A DNA stretch of 17,649 nt from an uncultured Clostridium sp. (GTDB lineage Bacteria > Bacillota > Clostridia > TANB77 > CAG-508), in assembly GCA_946497905.1 (NCBI GenBank), contig CAMMMI010000030.1:1-17649 (forward strand). The letters run 5' to 3'. Positions 1 through 8,405 of the stretch are shown here, one piece after another (the stretch's first letter is position 1; each line of letters starts with the position of its first letter). The notes under the pieces were generated by a model. The model did no database searches. It saw nothing but the letters and a program-made list of their open reading frames with translations, and was not told where the DNA came from. Made by a program: the position numbers and the translations under genes.

Positions 1-364
1 CAGAACATTCTAAATCTTTAATGAGAGAATATACAATAATAATTGTAATTGTTAATAATATAAATACAGTTCCAATAGTAACACTTTTATAGTGATTGAA
101 CTCTGATAATTTTATAAGATTTTCTTCTGACTTTTCTTTTATTTTATCTTCTGGTATTTTTTCACCTGATAAAATATCATTTACACTAACATTTAGTATT
201 TCACTTAAAGGTTTTAAAAGCGACATATCCATTAAGCAAATTCCTCTTTCCCACTTGCTAACTGCATTTTTGCTTATATTTAATCTTTCTGCTAATTGCT
301 CTTGAGTTAGTTTTTTATCTTTACGACAACTTGCAATAAATTGACCTATTTTTACTTTATCCAT
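1..364 (-). CDS. XRE-family HTH regulator with C-terminal membrane segment (3' end outside window)
   Basis: Reading from an ATG at 364 gives MDKVKIGQFIASCRKDKK, then LTQEQLAERLNISKNAVSKW. This is a textbook helix-turn-helix_3 domain in about residues 5-60. Near residue 95 a hydrophobic stretch begins (SVTIGTVFILLTITIIIVYS) that looks membrane-spanning. The frame is still open at base 1, so the protein is incomplete here. The start is set by a strong AAAGAGGTGG ribosome binding site about 4-6 bases upstream. Membrane-tethered XRE proteins are common regulators in Firmicutes and their mobile elements. Controlling ICE transfer or its own promoter is an inference from position. An imperfect inverted repeat lies just upstream. 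Confidence 0.85.
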   Translation of the reverse strand, partial: MDKVKIGQFIASCRKDKKLTQEQLAERLNISKNAVSKWERGICLMDMSLLKPLSEILNVSVNDILSGEKIPEDKIKEKSEENLIKLSEFNHYKSVTIGTVFILLTITIIIVYSLIKDLECS

Positions 365-417
365 ACTTACCACCTCTTTATTAACAATTTAGCATAAAAA
401 TTATTTATTTTCCACAC

Positions 418-453
418 ACTATAGGTTTATTTTAAAAAAAACATACCTACAGT
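418..453. promoter_or_regulatory. Imperfect inverted repeat upstream of the XRE gene (possible operator)
   Basis: ACTATAGGT (418-426) faces ACCTACAGT (445-453): 9-base arms with one mismatch and an A/T-only centre apart from one C. It lies between the XRE gene start and the end of the VanZ-like gene. A dyad next to an HTH gene suggests autoregulation, but no binding evidence exists and no convincing -35/-10 pair was seen. Confidence 0.3.
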
Positions 454-478
454 TTACTTATTAAATTGTAATTTGTCT

Positions 479-997
479 TTATTTCTCTTTTATATAACTT
501 AATATTTTAGTTGTTAATGGTTTAAATATTAAATACAATATATATCCAATAATTCCTCCAAATATATTAGTTACTAAATCAGTTATATCTGATGATCTAA
601 AATCATTTATTAATGGTTGCAATATCTCAATACCTAAACTCAATAAGAATGTATATAATACTATTTTCATTAAGTTTATTCTTTTATTTTTGATAAGTGG
701 TAATAAAAATCCAAACGGAATTGTCATTACAATATTTAATACTACTTGTCTAATAAAATCTCCTCGACCAGTCGAAATATCAATGAAAGGCACTAAATTC
801 ATTGGAACATAAGAGTGATTAAATACAAATGGCAAAGATGTGATTATAGGCATTAAAGTAAAATACAATACAAAAGATAAATATATATACATTATAGTAT
901 TTATAAATAAGATATCTTTTCCTTTTACTTTCCATCTTTTATAAAATATAAAAATATATAAAATAAATAAAACAACAAAATCTACTAATTCTTTCAT
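479..997 (-). CDS. VanZ-like family membrane protein
   Basis: About 172 residues with four or five hydrophobic segments. It has the VanZ-family layout: a first loop containing NLVPF (residues about 67-71), then VVLNIVMTIPFGFLLPL, then a segment with EILQ and a final DITDLVTNIFGGIIGY helix. VanZ-like proteins are small integral membrane proteins. One member gives low-level teicoplanin resistance, but most have no known substrate. The start at 997 is preferred over the ATG at 1009, because a GGAGG sits inside the longer reading, about five bases before the 997 ATG. It lies downstream of virD4 as probable cargo. It contains no CGG codon and its frame is intact. Confidence 0.8.
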   Translation of the reverse strand: MKELVDFVVLFILYIFIFYKRWKVKGKDILFINTIMYIYLSFVLYFTLMPIITSLPFVFNHSYVPMNLVPFIDISTGRGDFIRQVVLNIVMTIPFGFLLPLIKNKRINLMKIVLYTFLLSLGIEILQPLINDFRSSDITDLVTNIFGGIIGYILYLIFKPLTTKILSYIKEK

Positions 998-1126
998 ATC
1001 TTCCTCCATCTACAAATAATGTTTTATGAATTATATATAAAATAAACAAAAATAACAATTAAATATTTCTTAATTTTTTATTCTTATCAATAAATTACTA
1101 TTGTTCAAGATGATTATATCATAATA

Positions 1127-2862
1127 CTAAAAATTTTCAAAACTTCTTTTCTTTTTTCTTCTAGTAATTTTAGTAATATTCTCTCTTGGTATATGTTCTA
1201 CATTTGTGTTTTTTGTCCATTCAGGCTTATAATCATAAATAGAGCTATCTTTTAACTTTTGAGCAAGCGAATGTTCAGTGTATCTTATTTTATCTAAAAG
1301 AAGTGGTTTATTACCTCTTAAAATGGTAAGCAATTTAGTTGTTGGAAGTCTTAATATTTCATCTTTATTTAATAGATTTCTTTGTATTGAAGATATATTT
1401 TTATCTCCATATTCTAAAAGGTCACCTTCTATTGAATTAGACTTTCTAACAGACTTACTTTCTGCAGTTGAAACACCAAGTAAATCACAAAAAAATCCGT
1501 GCTGTTAAAGTGTCTGTTGTTCCCAAGCCGAGTATTGTATCACAGTTTCCAATTATTTCATCGGACATTTTATTAGGATAACGGCTGTCGAGTTGGCCGT
1601 TTATTTTGTGTTATTACTATTAGTCCGTATGCCGTCTACTTCTAACCGTGCTAATTTTCTTATTAAAATCAGGTATTTGTCCGTATATTTGCAAATTCAT
1701 CTAAAAAACAGAAAACATCAACATCACATTTTCCATTTGGTCTTGAATCTGCAAATCTAACTAACTTGATAAAAAGAAATGTATAAAATAAAGAGCTTAA
1801 GAAATCGTAAGCTCCATTCATATCATCTGTTACAACATAGTAAATGCAAGGCTTTTTAGCAGGTAAAGTCAAATCAATATCACTAGCAGAAGTTAATCGT
1901 TGTAAATCTTCATTTTGAAATGTCTGTAATCGAGTTCCAAGACCTGTAATAACACTTGCCTTTATAGTATCACTACCACTTGCAAATATATTGTAACTCA
2001 TTTTAGCAGGATGTTCATTCGGTAATCCCTTGAATATGGCATCTATTTCATTTATATCGCCACCTGCAATTTTTTTATAAATATTAGTCAAATTATTTTG
2101 GTCAACAAGTATTTGTAAAAAATAAAAAAGAAATGCTTTTAATAAATTTTCTTCCGCTCTTGGCCAAAACTCATCTTTACCACTTTTCTTTTGAGTATTC
2201 GATATAATGACATTTGCGCTCATTTGAACATCATTAATATTTTCATTTTCTGCAAGAGGATTCCAACGGTCAGAATGACGCATGTCTTTTAAGTTTAAAA
2301 CTCTTACAGTATAATTGATACTTTTAAAATAACTAGAAGTAGTCCTGTATATTTCAGCTTTTGGATCAGTTACAATAATTGATTTTCTATATTTAGAAAG
2401 TTCTAGTAAATTTGTTAGTAGAAAAGCTGTAGTTTTCATACTTCCACTACTACCAAATACGCATATATTTTTATTGAAATAGCTGTTAAGTGGTATTTTT
2501 ACTATATTCTCATTATATTTTCCTAAAATAATACCCGGTACATCATCTATTGATAAAACTTCTTTTATTTCATTTTCTGGCATCCAGTCAGAAGTTCCAT
2601 AAGTCCCATTTTCAGGTTTGAAAATAATGCCTTTATTTTCACTTTTACCTTTTGAGATAACAAGTAATATGTCTAATATAATTAAAATGGAAATAAAGGC
2701 AATTGTGAATGAAATAATGGCATATAATTTGTTGCTAAGGAAAATATTTTCATTAAAGCATATATTTAAAATTTCAATATATTTTTTTACATTTGTAATA
2801 ATAACGATATTTAGTGTAAAAAACAAAAATAAAAATATATAAAAATATACTTTTTTATTCAT
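1127..2862 (-). CDS. virD4: VirD4/TraG-type T4SS coupling ATPase, read through five CGG +1-shift sites
   Basis: With the frame corrected at five CGG codons this gives about 576 residues, a normal VirD4/TraG length. There is an N-terminal membrane region (about residues 5-70), a Walker A GSSGSMKT near 137-144, and a Walker B ending in LDEFANI near 387-393. The C-terminal half reads ISTVRSRG, IGNCDT, SKSVRKSNSIEGD and LRGNKPLLLDK, all typical of the family. Coupling proteins sit at the inner membrane and hand the relaxase-DNA complex to the transfer channel. The conventional frame stops three codons after the first CGG, just past Walker B. Removing one C before GGA, GGC, GGA, GGC and GGA in turn gives one open frame to the stop at 1127. 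The ATG at 2862 overlaps the stop of the upstream gene, suggesting translational coupling; a TTG at 2868 is the alternative start. Confidence 0.88.
1497..1683 (-). other. Five CGG +1-shift sites in virD4
   Basis: In-frame CGG codons lie at 1681-1683, 1632-1634, 1625-1627, 1597-1599 and 1497-1499. The preceding codons are ATA, AGA, ATA, AAA and GCA. Skipping the C of each gives a GGN codon. The distances between successive sites, allowing one skipped base each, are exact multiples of three (48, 6, 27 and 99 bases, then 369 to the stop codon). The glycine restored at the first two sites falls at the usual family glycines of NIG and RSRG. Confidence 0.85.
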
Positions 2863-3772
2863 ATACAAATTTCTCTTTATCTATATAATTTTCCAAATCA
2901 ACAACAAAATAATTGCAATTTGGAAGTTCTTTAACTAACATTTCTTTTATTTCATAATTACAAAAAATATCAGCATTTTTATTCTTGTTTTCTTTTAAGA
3001 AAGATTTGATTCTATTTATTTTTTCAGTATCAAAAAAATAAAAGGTAGAAATATATCTGTTTTTATAGTCAGTGTATTCACAAAAACTATATTCTGATAA
3101 ATATATATCATTCCTTTTATATTTTGCTTTTATAATATTATACCAATCAATATTATGCAAGTATTTTAATTTTTCTCTATTTTCTTCAGTATCTTTAACA
3201 ATTAATAACTGATTCATTCCAAATGTAAATTGATTTATTTTTATTCTATTCTCATCATTAGTTAAAATTATTATATTTTTATATGTTTTTTCTTTTTGTA
3301 AATCGTATATAAGCAATCTTAAATATTTGTCATTGTGTTCTTCTGTAAGGTGATATGTAAGGTATTCCATTCCATTTATCTCTAATACACCAATAAACTT
3401 TCTTGATGTAATTGTAAATTCTTCTTTATTTTTCATGGAAAATGAAGGTATAAATTTTACATTAGCACAGTTGTAATAAAAAGCTGCCATTTTACTAATA
3501 TATAGTAGTCTAGGCAAGTATTTTACATTTCGATTTAATTTGTTATATTCAAATTTAAATAGTCCAGCAAATTCAATCCCTAATTCATCCAATACAAGAT
3601 GATGTGATTTTGTTCTTTTCAAATATCTTTTAGCCACCAAATTACTAATTCTTTTTTTATAATATTTCTGTGTATTAAAAAAATATTTTGAATCTTTTAC
3701 ATCCAAATATTGATACTTTGATATAAATTCTAATAAAGAAATTTCTTCTGGTCCATTTGGAAAATTGCTCAA
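2855..3772 (-). CDS. Winged-helix protein, replication-relaxation-like (tentative)
   Basis: 305 residues in an intact frame, starting at a TTG with a very strong AGGAGGTGA site seven bases upstream. The N-terminal third (EISLLEFISKYQYLDVKDSK to about residue 72, ending LVLDELGIEFAGL) reads as a winged helix: a helix pair, a recognition helix with KRISNLVAKRYLKR, then a wing. The remaining 230 residues are mixed alpha/beta and I do not recognise them. Proteins of this shape, often labelled replication-relaxation family, are found beside coupling-protein genes in Gram-positive conjugative elements. A role in DNA processing at oriT or in regulation is therefore an inference. The stop overlaps the virD4 start, so the two are probably translated together. 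Confidence 0.5.
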   Translation of the reverse strand: MSNFPNGPEEISLLEFISKYQYLDVKDSKYFFNTQKYYKKRISNLVAKRYLKRTKSHHLVLDELGIEFAGLFKFEYNKLNRNVKYLPRLLYISKMAAFYYNCANVKFIPSFSMKNKEEFTITSRKFIGVLEINGMEYLTYHLTEEHNDKYLRLLIYDLQKEKTYKNIIILTNDENRIKINQFTFGMNQLLIVKDTEENREKLKYLHNIDWYNIIKAKYKRNDIYLSEYSFCEYTDYKNRYISTFYFFDTEKINRIKSFLKENKNKNADIFCNYEIKEMLVKELPNCNYFVVDLENYIDKEKFVYE

Positions 3773-3819
3773 AAAAAATCACCTCCTAATAAAACATTTA
3801 ATAATTCTATGAGTTGAAC

Positions 3820-3958
3820 TTGAAGGGAAGTGATGCGACAGCTTCGCTCTCACATCCTTACCACCACCAAACCAAATAGGGATTACAATTTATGAAAGTA
3901 TTGATTTTAAAAGATTTTTTAATTTTTTTGATGTCGCAAAAAATCAAAAAATTTTTTT
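3820..3958. other. Structured intergenic segment, candidate oriT
   Basis: The 3773-3974 gap holds two structures. The first is a hairpin at 3832-3856 with arms GATGCGACAGC and GCTCTCACATC around a three-base loop, with one mismatch and one G-T pair. It is unusually GC-rich for this DNA. The second is a TTTTTTGAT/ATCAAAAAA dyad at 3924-3951 followed by a T run on the plus strand. TGCGACA (3834-3840) recurs inverted as TGTCGCA (3932-3938), linking the two. Origins of transfer usually lie in such gaps, next to virD4 or relaxase genes. No relaxase is seen here, so this is a candidate only. The second dyad could instead be a plus-strand terminator. Confidence 0.35.
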
Positions 3959-3974
3959 ACCCAAAACCCTACTT

Positions 3975-4562
3975 TTAGAACTCTACTTTTTTCAAAAATT
4001 GCTCCATTTTTTTACCATCCAATACATAAATAATTGTGTGTGGAATTTCAGAAAATTCTCCTTTGGCACAATAAAACATTTTCGACATATTATCATCTTG
4101 TATAACTCCACTTATTATTAAAGCATCTGCAATTGGTTTTACATATTTATTATCAATGTCCCAACCTTGTATGTTATCACATACTTTGATATATATAAAA
4201 ACTTCATTAGAAAATAGTCCTTTATATTGCTTGGTTATTTCTGCAACATTAAGCAATATTCTCTTATAAGTGTGTGTCTTTAAATTCTTGAAACTTGGCA
4301 ATGTTTCAGGTACATATATTTTCAACACATCATCTTTTAAATCCGTTTTGTAATTATCATCAACACTTTTAATTTTTTCATATTCAAATTCAACATTTTT
4401 ATTATATTCTTTTACCTCCGACAAGAGATTATATCTTGCCTTTTCAAAATTCAATAAAAAACTTTCAATTTGTAGGTCTGTTAAACTATTACTATTTAAA
4501 GTATTTTCTATCTGTTTATTTAAAATCTTTAATTGTTTATTTATTCTTTCATTTATAATCAT
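3975..4562 (-). CDS. RusA-like Holliday junction resolvase (tentative)
   Basis: 195 residues. The C-terminal 100 or so show the RusA signature: after the core strand comes WDIDNKYVKPIADALIISGV, then IQDDNMSKM and a closing strand TIIYVLD. The spaced aspartates of DIDN and QDDN match the metal-binding acidic residues of RusA nucleases, which cleave Holliday junctions as dimers. The first 90 residues are a helical, charged extension absent from classic RusA (about 120 residues), which lowers certainty. An ATG at 4562 follows AAAGGA by seven bases. RusA-like genes are common in phage and conjugative element replication modules. Confidence 0.55.
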   Translation of the reverse strand: MIINERINKQLKILNKQIENTLNSNSLTDLQIESFLLNFEKARYNLLSEVKEYNKNVEFEYEKIKSVDDNYKTDLKDDVLKIYVPETLPSFKNLKTHTYKRILLNVAEITKQYKGLFSNEVFIYIKVCDNIQGWDIDNKYVKPIADALIISGVIQDDNMSKMFYCAKGEFSEIPHTIIYVLDGKKMEQFLKKVEF

Positions 4563-4586
4563 AAAAAAGTCCTTTCATTAGTAGTA

Positions 4587-4597
4587 TTGAAGGGCAA
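4587..4597 (-). repeat. Intergenic repeat TTGCCCTTCAA, copy 1
   Basis: On the minus strand the motif TTGCCCTTCAA lies about 25 bases before the RusA-like start. The identical 11-mer occurs at 4918-4928, 27 bases before the spoVG start. A shorter version (CCCTTCAA, 3820-3827) lies 48 bases before the winged-helix gene. All three are intergenic and in the same orientation relative to the genes. Confidence 0.5.
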
Positions 4598-4618
4598 AAA
4601 AATAAGGAAGCAAACACA

Positions 4619-4891
4619 TTATTCTTCAGATTCTAAAAATTCTTCATATGCTTCAAATATAGCATCCGTTAAATCTTTTCTAATTTTACGATTTAGTGGG
4701 TGGGCAGTATCTCTAAAATTTCTATCACCATTTAAAACTCTTCTTGAAGGCATAGAAATAAATTTTCTACCATCTTTTTCTATAAGTGTAATTCCTCTAA
4801 TCATAAATTGTTTGTCTAAAATAACATTAGCATAGGCCAATACTGGACCTCTTTGTTTTGCTTTATAAATTTTAACATTTGTAATTTCCAT
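4619..4891 (-). CDS. spoVG: SpoVG family protein
   Basis: 90 residues and clearly SpoVG: MEITNVKIYKAKQRGPVLAY, then FMIRGITLIEKDGRKFISMP, then SRRVLNGD and a FRDTAHPLNRKIRK segment, with a short acidic helical tail. SpoVG proteins are small site-specific nucleic-acid-binding regulators affecting sporulation, septation and virulence genes. Copies on mobile elements are frequent and their targets are generally unknown. The ATG at 4891 follows AGGAGG by nine bases. It sits between the adhesin gene and the RusA-like gene. The nearby repeated motif could be its target, but that is speculation. Confidence 0.92.
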   Translation of the reverse strand: MEITNVKIYKAKQRGPVLAYANVILDKQFMIRGITLIEKDGRKFISMPSRRVLNGDRNFRDTAHPLNRKIRKDLTDAIFEAYEEFLESEE

Positions 4892-4917
4892 AATTTTAAT
4901 CCTCCTATAAATTTATT

Positions 4918-4928
4918 TTGAAGGGCAA
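4918..4928 (-). repeat. Intergenic repeat TTGCCCTTCAA, copy 2
   Basis: Identical to the 11-mer at 4587-4597, in the same orientation and at nearly the same distance before its downstream gene (spoVG). It may be a regulatory or RNA-binding site, or a relic of a duplicated leader. Confidence 0.5.
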
Positions 4929-4952
4929 TTTATAAGAAGTTACTAACTAAAT

Positions 4953-7529
4953 TTATTTACCCGTTCTAGGCAATGTCTTTGGCTTTTCTGGTTCAGGTAT
5001 TCTAATTATTGTATGGAACTCATCTTCATCATCTAATTTTACATCTAAATAATCAGCAGTAATATATGTATGATTTTCAATTATTTGATTATTTTGTAAA
5101 TCGTCATTTGCTGTAACTATTATTTTTGTACCTTCATTTTTGAATCCTTTTTCAACTGGATTTTCAAATACAAATCTAACTTCTGTTACATATTCGTTTT
5201 CAGCTAATTCTAATGTATTGCTATCTAATAGTATTTCAGAACTTTCATTTGTATTGCATGTTTTAATTGTTTTCCAATTTGAATTGTTATTTGTTATATA
5301 TTGTACTTTATATGTATTGTCTTTGTTAAATGTACCTGTTGTAATACTTTTTGCTCTAACTTCTGATGGAAGAATATCTCCCCAAATAAAATTAGTTACA
5401 GTATCATTTGATTTATTTTGAATATCAAAATTATATGTAATATCTTTTCCTGGCTCAGTTTCTACAGTTCCAGTCTTTTCAACATCTACAATTAAATTTA
5501 CAACATCATTTTCAATATCTAATACAACAGTTTGTCCTTTTTGTGTAATTTCAAAATCAAATCTATTATTTTCTGGGAATATATAATAATCATTTTTTGA
5601 GGTTTCAACTGCATACCATTTTCCAATAGGTAAATATTTTAATTCTCCATAACCATTTTGAATATTTATTGTTCCAAACTTTTCATCTGTTTCAGCATTA
5701 AATATGTCAAATGTTATGTTTGAAAGTTTATCTCCAGCTTTATCTCCTGTATATTGATTATCTTCAGCAGCTGTTTTATTTATTTCTACTTTGTTTTCAT
5801 AAACTGTTGTAGGTGTACAGTCTTTATCTTCAACAGTAACTCCGATATATGTACCACCAACTACTACACAATTTTTGAAAGTAGAATTTACTTCTAGTCC
5901 TTCAATTACTTTAGCTGCAACTGTTATGTCTTTTGTGCTTTTAAAGTTAGATTTAACACTGTCAAAAACAAGTGCAAATTTAGTTATATATTCATCTTCA
6001 TCAAGTTTCTCTTTTGTAAAATCTATTGTATTATCTTTTGTTGTACTTAAATTAGTTGCTATTGTTTTTGTATTTTCTTTATTTGTTGTATATGTTACTT
6101 TGTATTTTAAATCTTCGTTATATGTTCCTGTTGTAATACTTTGTAAACGAACTTCACTAGGTAAACTATCTTCAATTCTAAAGTCTTCAAGTCTTACAGA
6201 AGATGCATTATGAACATTTGAAATTTGATAATTTATAACTTCATTTCCTTGTCCTTGAGTGTCTCCATCTTTTTCAACTTCGGTTTCTAATGTTACATTA
6301 TCATTTTCTATTTTAATTATTACTTTTTGTCCATCATAAGTAAGTTCAAATTCATATTCTGCTCCTTCTTTACCTATTTGATAGTAGTCAGAAGCTTTGA
6401 TTTCAGTTAATCTATATTTTCCAAGTTTTAATTCTGCTATAACTTTTCCTAACTCATTTGTATAGAATTGTTTTTTATAAGTTTCAACTCCATCAATTCT
6501 TTCAATTTCAATAAGTGTATTTTCAAGTCCACTTCCTGCTGGTAGTCCACTATATTCATTGTCTTTTTTAGAAACTTTATCTACTTCTATTTCTCCTGTT
6601 GGCTCTGTATATATCATTTTTGCATTTGTAGTTGTAAATACAAATGGATCTGATACAGTTGCATAGTCTTGCCATTCAGGATTTGGAGATTTACAATAAA
6701 AAACAGGGAAAGTTTCTACATTTCCTGTTGCTGTAATATCTATTGAAACATCTTTTGTTATATTTTTTCTAGGTACAATAATTTTAAATTGTTCACCTTT
6801 TGAGAACTCACTTTTCTCATTATTGTTCATATCTGTTAATTTACTTCCTGCAGGTGCTTGTTCTCCATTCATATATATACGAATATCTTTTGAATTTATT
6901 GGAGAATCTACTTTAAATATTTGTGAAATATATGTGCTATCTTTATCATCAACACTTGCGTTTTTAACAGTACTAATATTTAATACAGGATCAATTCTTG
7001 TTTCTGTACCATTTCTACCATAATCAACTAATTCTTTAATTTTAGCAACAATTCGATTACCAATTTCATCTGCTCCTTGATAATTATTTACATCTCCGCC
7101 GTCTAACACACGATATACTGCTTGTTTTGTTGCGAAGAATGCATCTTTTGGATCATCAAATCCTAAATTGCCACCATAAGGATATCCTTTTAATAAAACT
7201 CTATAAACTGCTGGGTTGCTCATTGCTTCTTCTATAGTTACATCATAAGATAGTGTATCATCTACACCTGGTTTATCTTTGTTAAGACAATAAGCAGGAC
7301 GGAAAACACCATTGTCATAATATCCTACATAATGAGTAATAATATAAGAATAAACACCATTTCCAAAATTATATTTTACATGCCTTGCACATTCTCCTAA
7401 TTCTACTATTTCTACTTTATCTCCAATGTTTGCAGCCTGTACCTGTGAAAATATTGGAAATATAGTTGTACATAACATGGTGATTAAAGAGAATATACAA
7501 AAAACTTTTTTTAATAGTTTATTTTTCAT
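4953..7529 (-). CDS. Thioester-domain, Cna-B-repeat surface adhesin ending in LPRTGK
   Basis: About 858 residues. A Sec signal peptide ends near QVQA (residues 1-32). A thioester domain follows, with Cys81 in AYCLNKD and Gln136 in FFATKQAVYRVL, the pair that forms a Cys-Gln thioester for covalent binding to host or partner surfaces. Two tandem units come next (about 305-575 and 576-830). Each has a SpaA/Cna-B-like domain followed by a DUF11-like domain, sharing the near-repeat LPSEVR..SITTGT at about 455 and 718. The protein ends PEKPKTLPRTGK: a sortase-type LPxTG with one residue after it, and none of the usual hydrophobic segment and charged tail. The ATG at 7529 suits the AAGG ribosome site better than the TTG at 7535. 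A sortase gene lies upstream, so this is probably the element's mating-aggregation adhesin. Confidence 0.85.
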   Translation of the reverse strand: MKNKLLKKVFCIFSLITMLCTTIFPIFSQVQAANIGDKVEIVELGECARHVKYNFGNGVYSYIITHYVGYYDNGVFRPAYCLNKDKPGVDDTLSYDVTIEEAMSNPAVYRVLLKGYPYGGNLGFDDPKDAFFATKQAVYRVLDGGDVNNYQGADEIGNRIVAKIKELVDYGRNGTETRIDPVLNISTVKNASVDDKDSTYISQIFKVDSPINSKDIRIYMNGEQAPAGSKLTDMNNNEKSEFSKGEQFKIIVPRKNITKDVSIDITATGNVETFPVFYCKSPNPEWQDYATVSDPFVFTTTNAKMIYTEPTGEIEVDKVSKKDNEYSGLPAGSGLENTLIEIERIDGVETYKKQFYTNELGKVIAELKLGKYRLTEIKASDYYQIGKEGAEYEFELTYDGQKVIIKIENDNVTLETEVEKDGDTQGQGNEVINYQISNVHNASSVRLEDFRIEDSLPSEVRLQSITTGTYNEDLKYKVTYTTNKENTKTIATNLSTTKDNTIDFTKEKLDEDEYITKFALVFDSVKSNFKSTKDITVAAKVIEGLEVNSTFKNCVVVGGTYIGVTVEDKDCTPTTVYENKVEINKTAAEDNQYTGDKAGDKLSNITFDIFNAETDEKFGTINIQNGYGELKYLPIGKWYAVETSKNDYYIFPENNRFDFEITQKGQTVVLDIENDVVNLIVDVEKTGTVETEPGKDITYNFDIQNKSNDTVTNFIWGDILPSEVRAKSITTGTFNKDNTYKVQYITNNNSNWKTIKTCNTNESSEILLDSNTLELAENEYVTEVRFVFENPVEKGFKNEGTKIIVTANDDLQNNQIIENHTYITADYLDVKLDDEDEFHTIIRIPEPEKPKTLPRTGK

Positions 7530-7565
7530 AAACAATACCTTCTTTCCTTTTAAATTTTAATACAA

Positions 7566-7593
7566 AAAAATAGGCTCTTTAAAACCTATTTTT
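7566..7593. terminator. Bidirectional hairpin between the membrane protein and adhesin genes
   Basis: Arms AAAAATAGG (7566-7574) and CCTATTTTT (7585-7593) pair perfectly around a ten-base loop, with A and T runs on both sides. On the minus strand it lies after the 7604-8338 gene and about 37 bases before the adhesin start. It could therefore attenuate readthrough into the adhesin gene. Confidence 0.6.
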
Positions 7594-7603
7594 ATAATTA
7601 TAT

Positions 7604-8338
7604 TTAATTTCCAGCCCAGTCTATGTAATACTTAAATTTTTCTTGATTACCTTCAACAAATTTTTCTACATAATAATAAATCGTTCCAAAACTTACTTTG
7701 CCAACAGCAATTTTAATCTCCTCTGTTCTATATGGGTAAAAAACCTGGCCTCTTTTTTCGTAGACATATTTGAGATTTGGTTTTATCTTCATAATATCGT
7801 TTAGATAACTTTCTATCTCATCATCATATTCTTCTTGTGTTATTCTATCTATAGTTTGTGTAGGTTTTTTACTATCAGTATTTGTAGAAGTAGTTGGTGG
7901 ATTACTTGCTGGTGGGGTTGTAGGTTTACTTTCATTACTGTTTCCATTTGTTGTAGGTGTTGTGTAACTGGTATTTTCTTTTGTATCTGTACTTTTATTT
8001 TCTTCTGTTTTTCCTTTTTCAGATTGTATCTTATCATTTTTATTTTGGTTGTTTTTTTCTGTGTTTTCTTTAGCTTCCATATTGTTTCTCAATGTTTCTG
8101 TTTTTTCATCTATTGTGTTTTCTTGAATAACATTTTCCACCTGATTATATGGGATGTCATTTTCTTCAGGCTTAATTTCAGCAATAGTATTAGTTTCCTT
8201 TATATTGTTTTGTTCCATTGCATCATTAAGTGTTTCTATATTAGAAATTTTTTTCTTATTTCCAATATAGCTTATTAATAATAATACACTTATTACTAAA
8301 ACTAATAATCCAATAATTATAAACATTTTTTTCTTCAT
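7604..8338 (-). CDS. Membrane-anchored protein with Asn/Thr/Pro-rich linker, unknown function
   Basis: 244 residues. One N-terminal transmembrane segment (about residues 5-26) is followed by a long low-complexity stalk rich in Asn, Glu, Lys, Thr and Pro (about 30-165). A small folded C-terminal domain of about 80 residues begins near TIDRITQEEYDDEIESYLND and ends IDWAGN. I do not recognise that domain. The layout suggests an extracytoplasmic module held off the membrane. The ATG at 8338 follows GAGGTGATG. It lies between the sortase and adhesin genes, so a role in surface display or mating contact is plausible but unproven. Confidence 0.6.
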   Translation of the reverse strand: MKKKMFIIIGLLVLVISVLLLISYIGNKKKISNIETLNDAMEQNNIKETNTIAEIKPEENDIPYNQVENVIQENTIDEKTETLRNNMEAKENTEKNNQNKNDKIQSEKGKTEENKSTDTKENTSYTTPTTNGNSNESKPTTPPASNPPTTSTNTDSKKPTQTIDRITQEEYDDEIESYLNDIMKIKPNLKYVYEKRGQVFYPYRTEEIKIAVGKVSFGTIYYYVEKFVEGNQEKFKYYIDWAGN

Positions 8339-8405
8339 AAAACATCACCTCTTTTTTAGGGTAACATTTTTTTGTACAAAAAGGAATGTTGAAGAGAAAA
8401 AATTT

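Noticed and set aside
96..305. Plus-strand 69-residue frame at the left edge
   Set aside because: Antisense of the XRE gene, which has a clear HTH domain and strong ribosome site.
3924..3958. Firm terminator call for the RusA-like gene
   Set aside because: The T run follows the dyad on the plus strand only, while all genes are on the minus strand. It is reported only as part of the structured intergenic segment.
5140..7023. Plus-strand frames of 66-112 residues inside the adhesin gene
   Set aside because: Low-complexity antisense shadows of a strongly supported gene, without ribosome sites or family resemblance.
7835..8278. Cys/Phe-rich 147-residue plus-strand frame
   Set aside because: It is the antisense of the Lys/Asn/Thr-rich stalk of the 7604-8338 protein; its odd composition follows from that.
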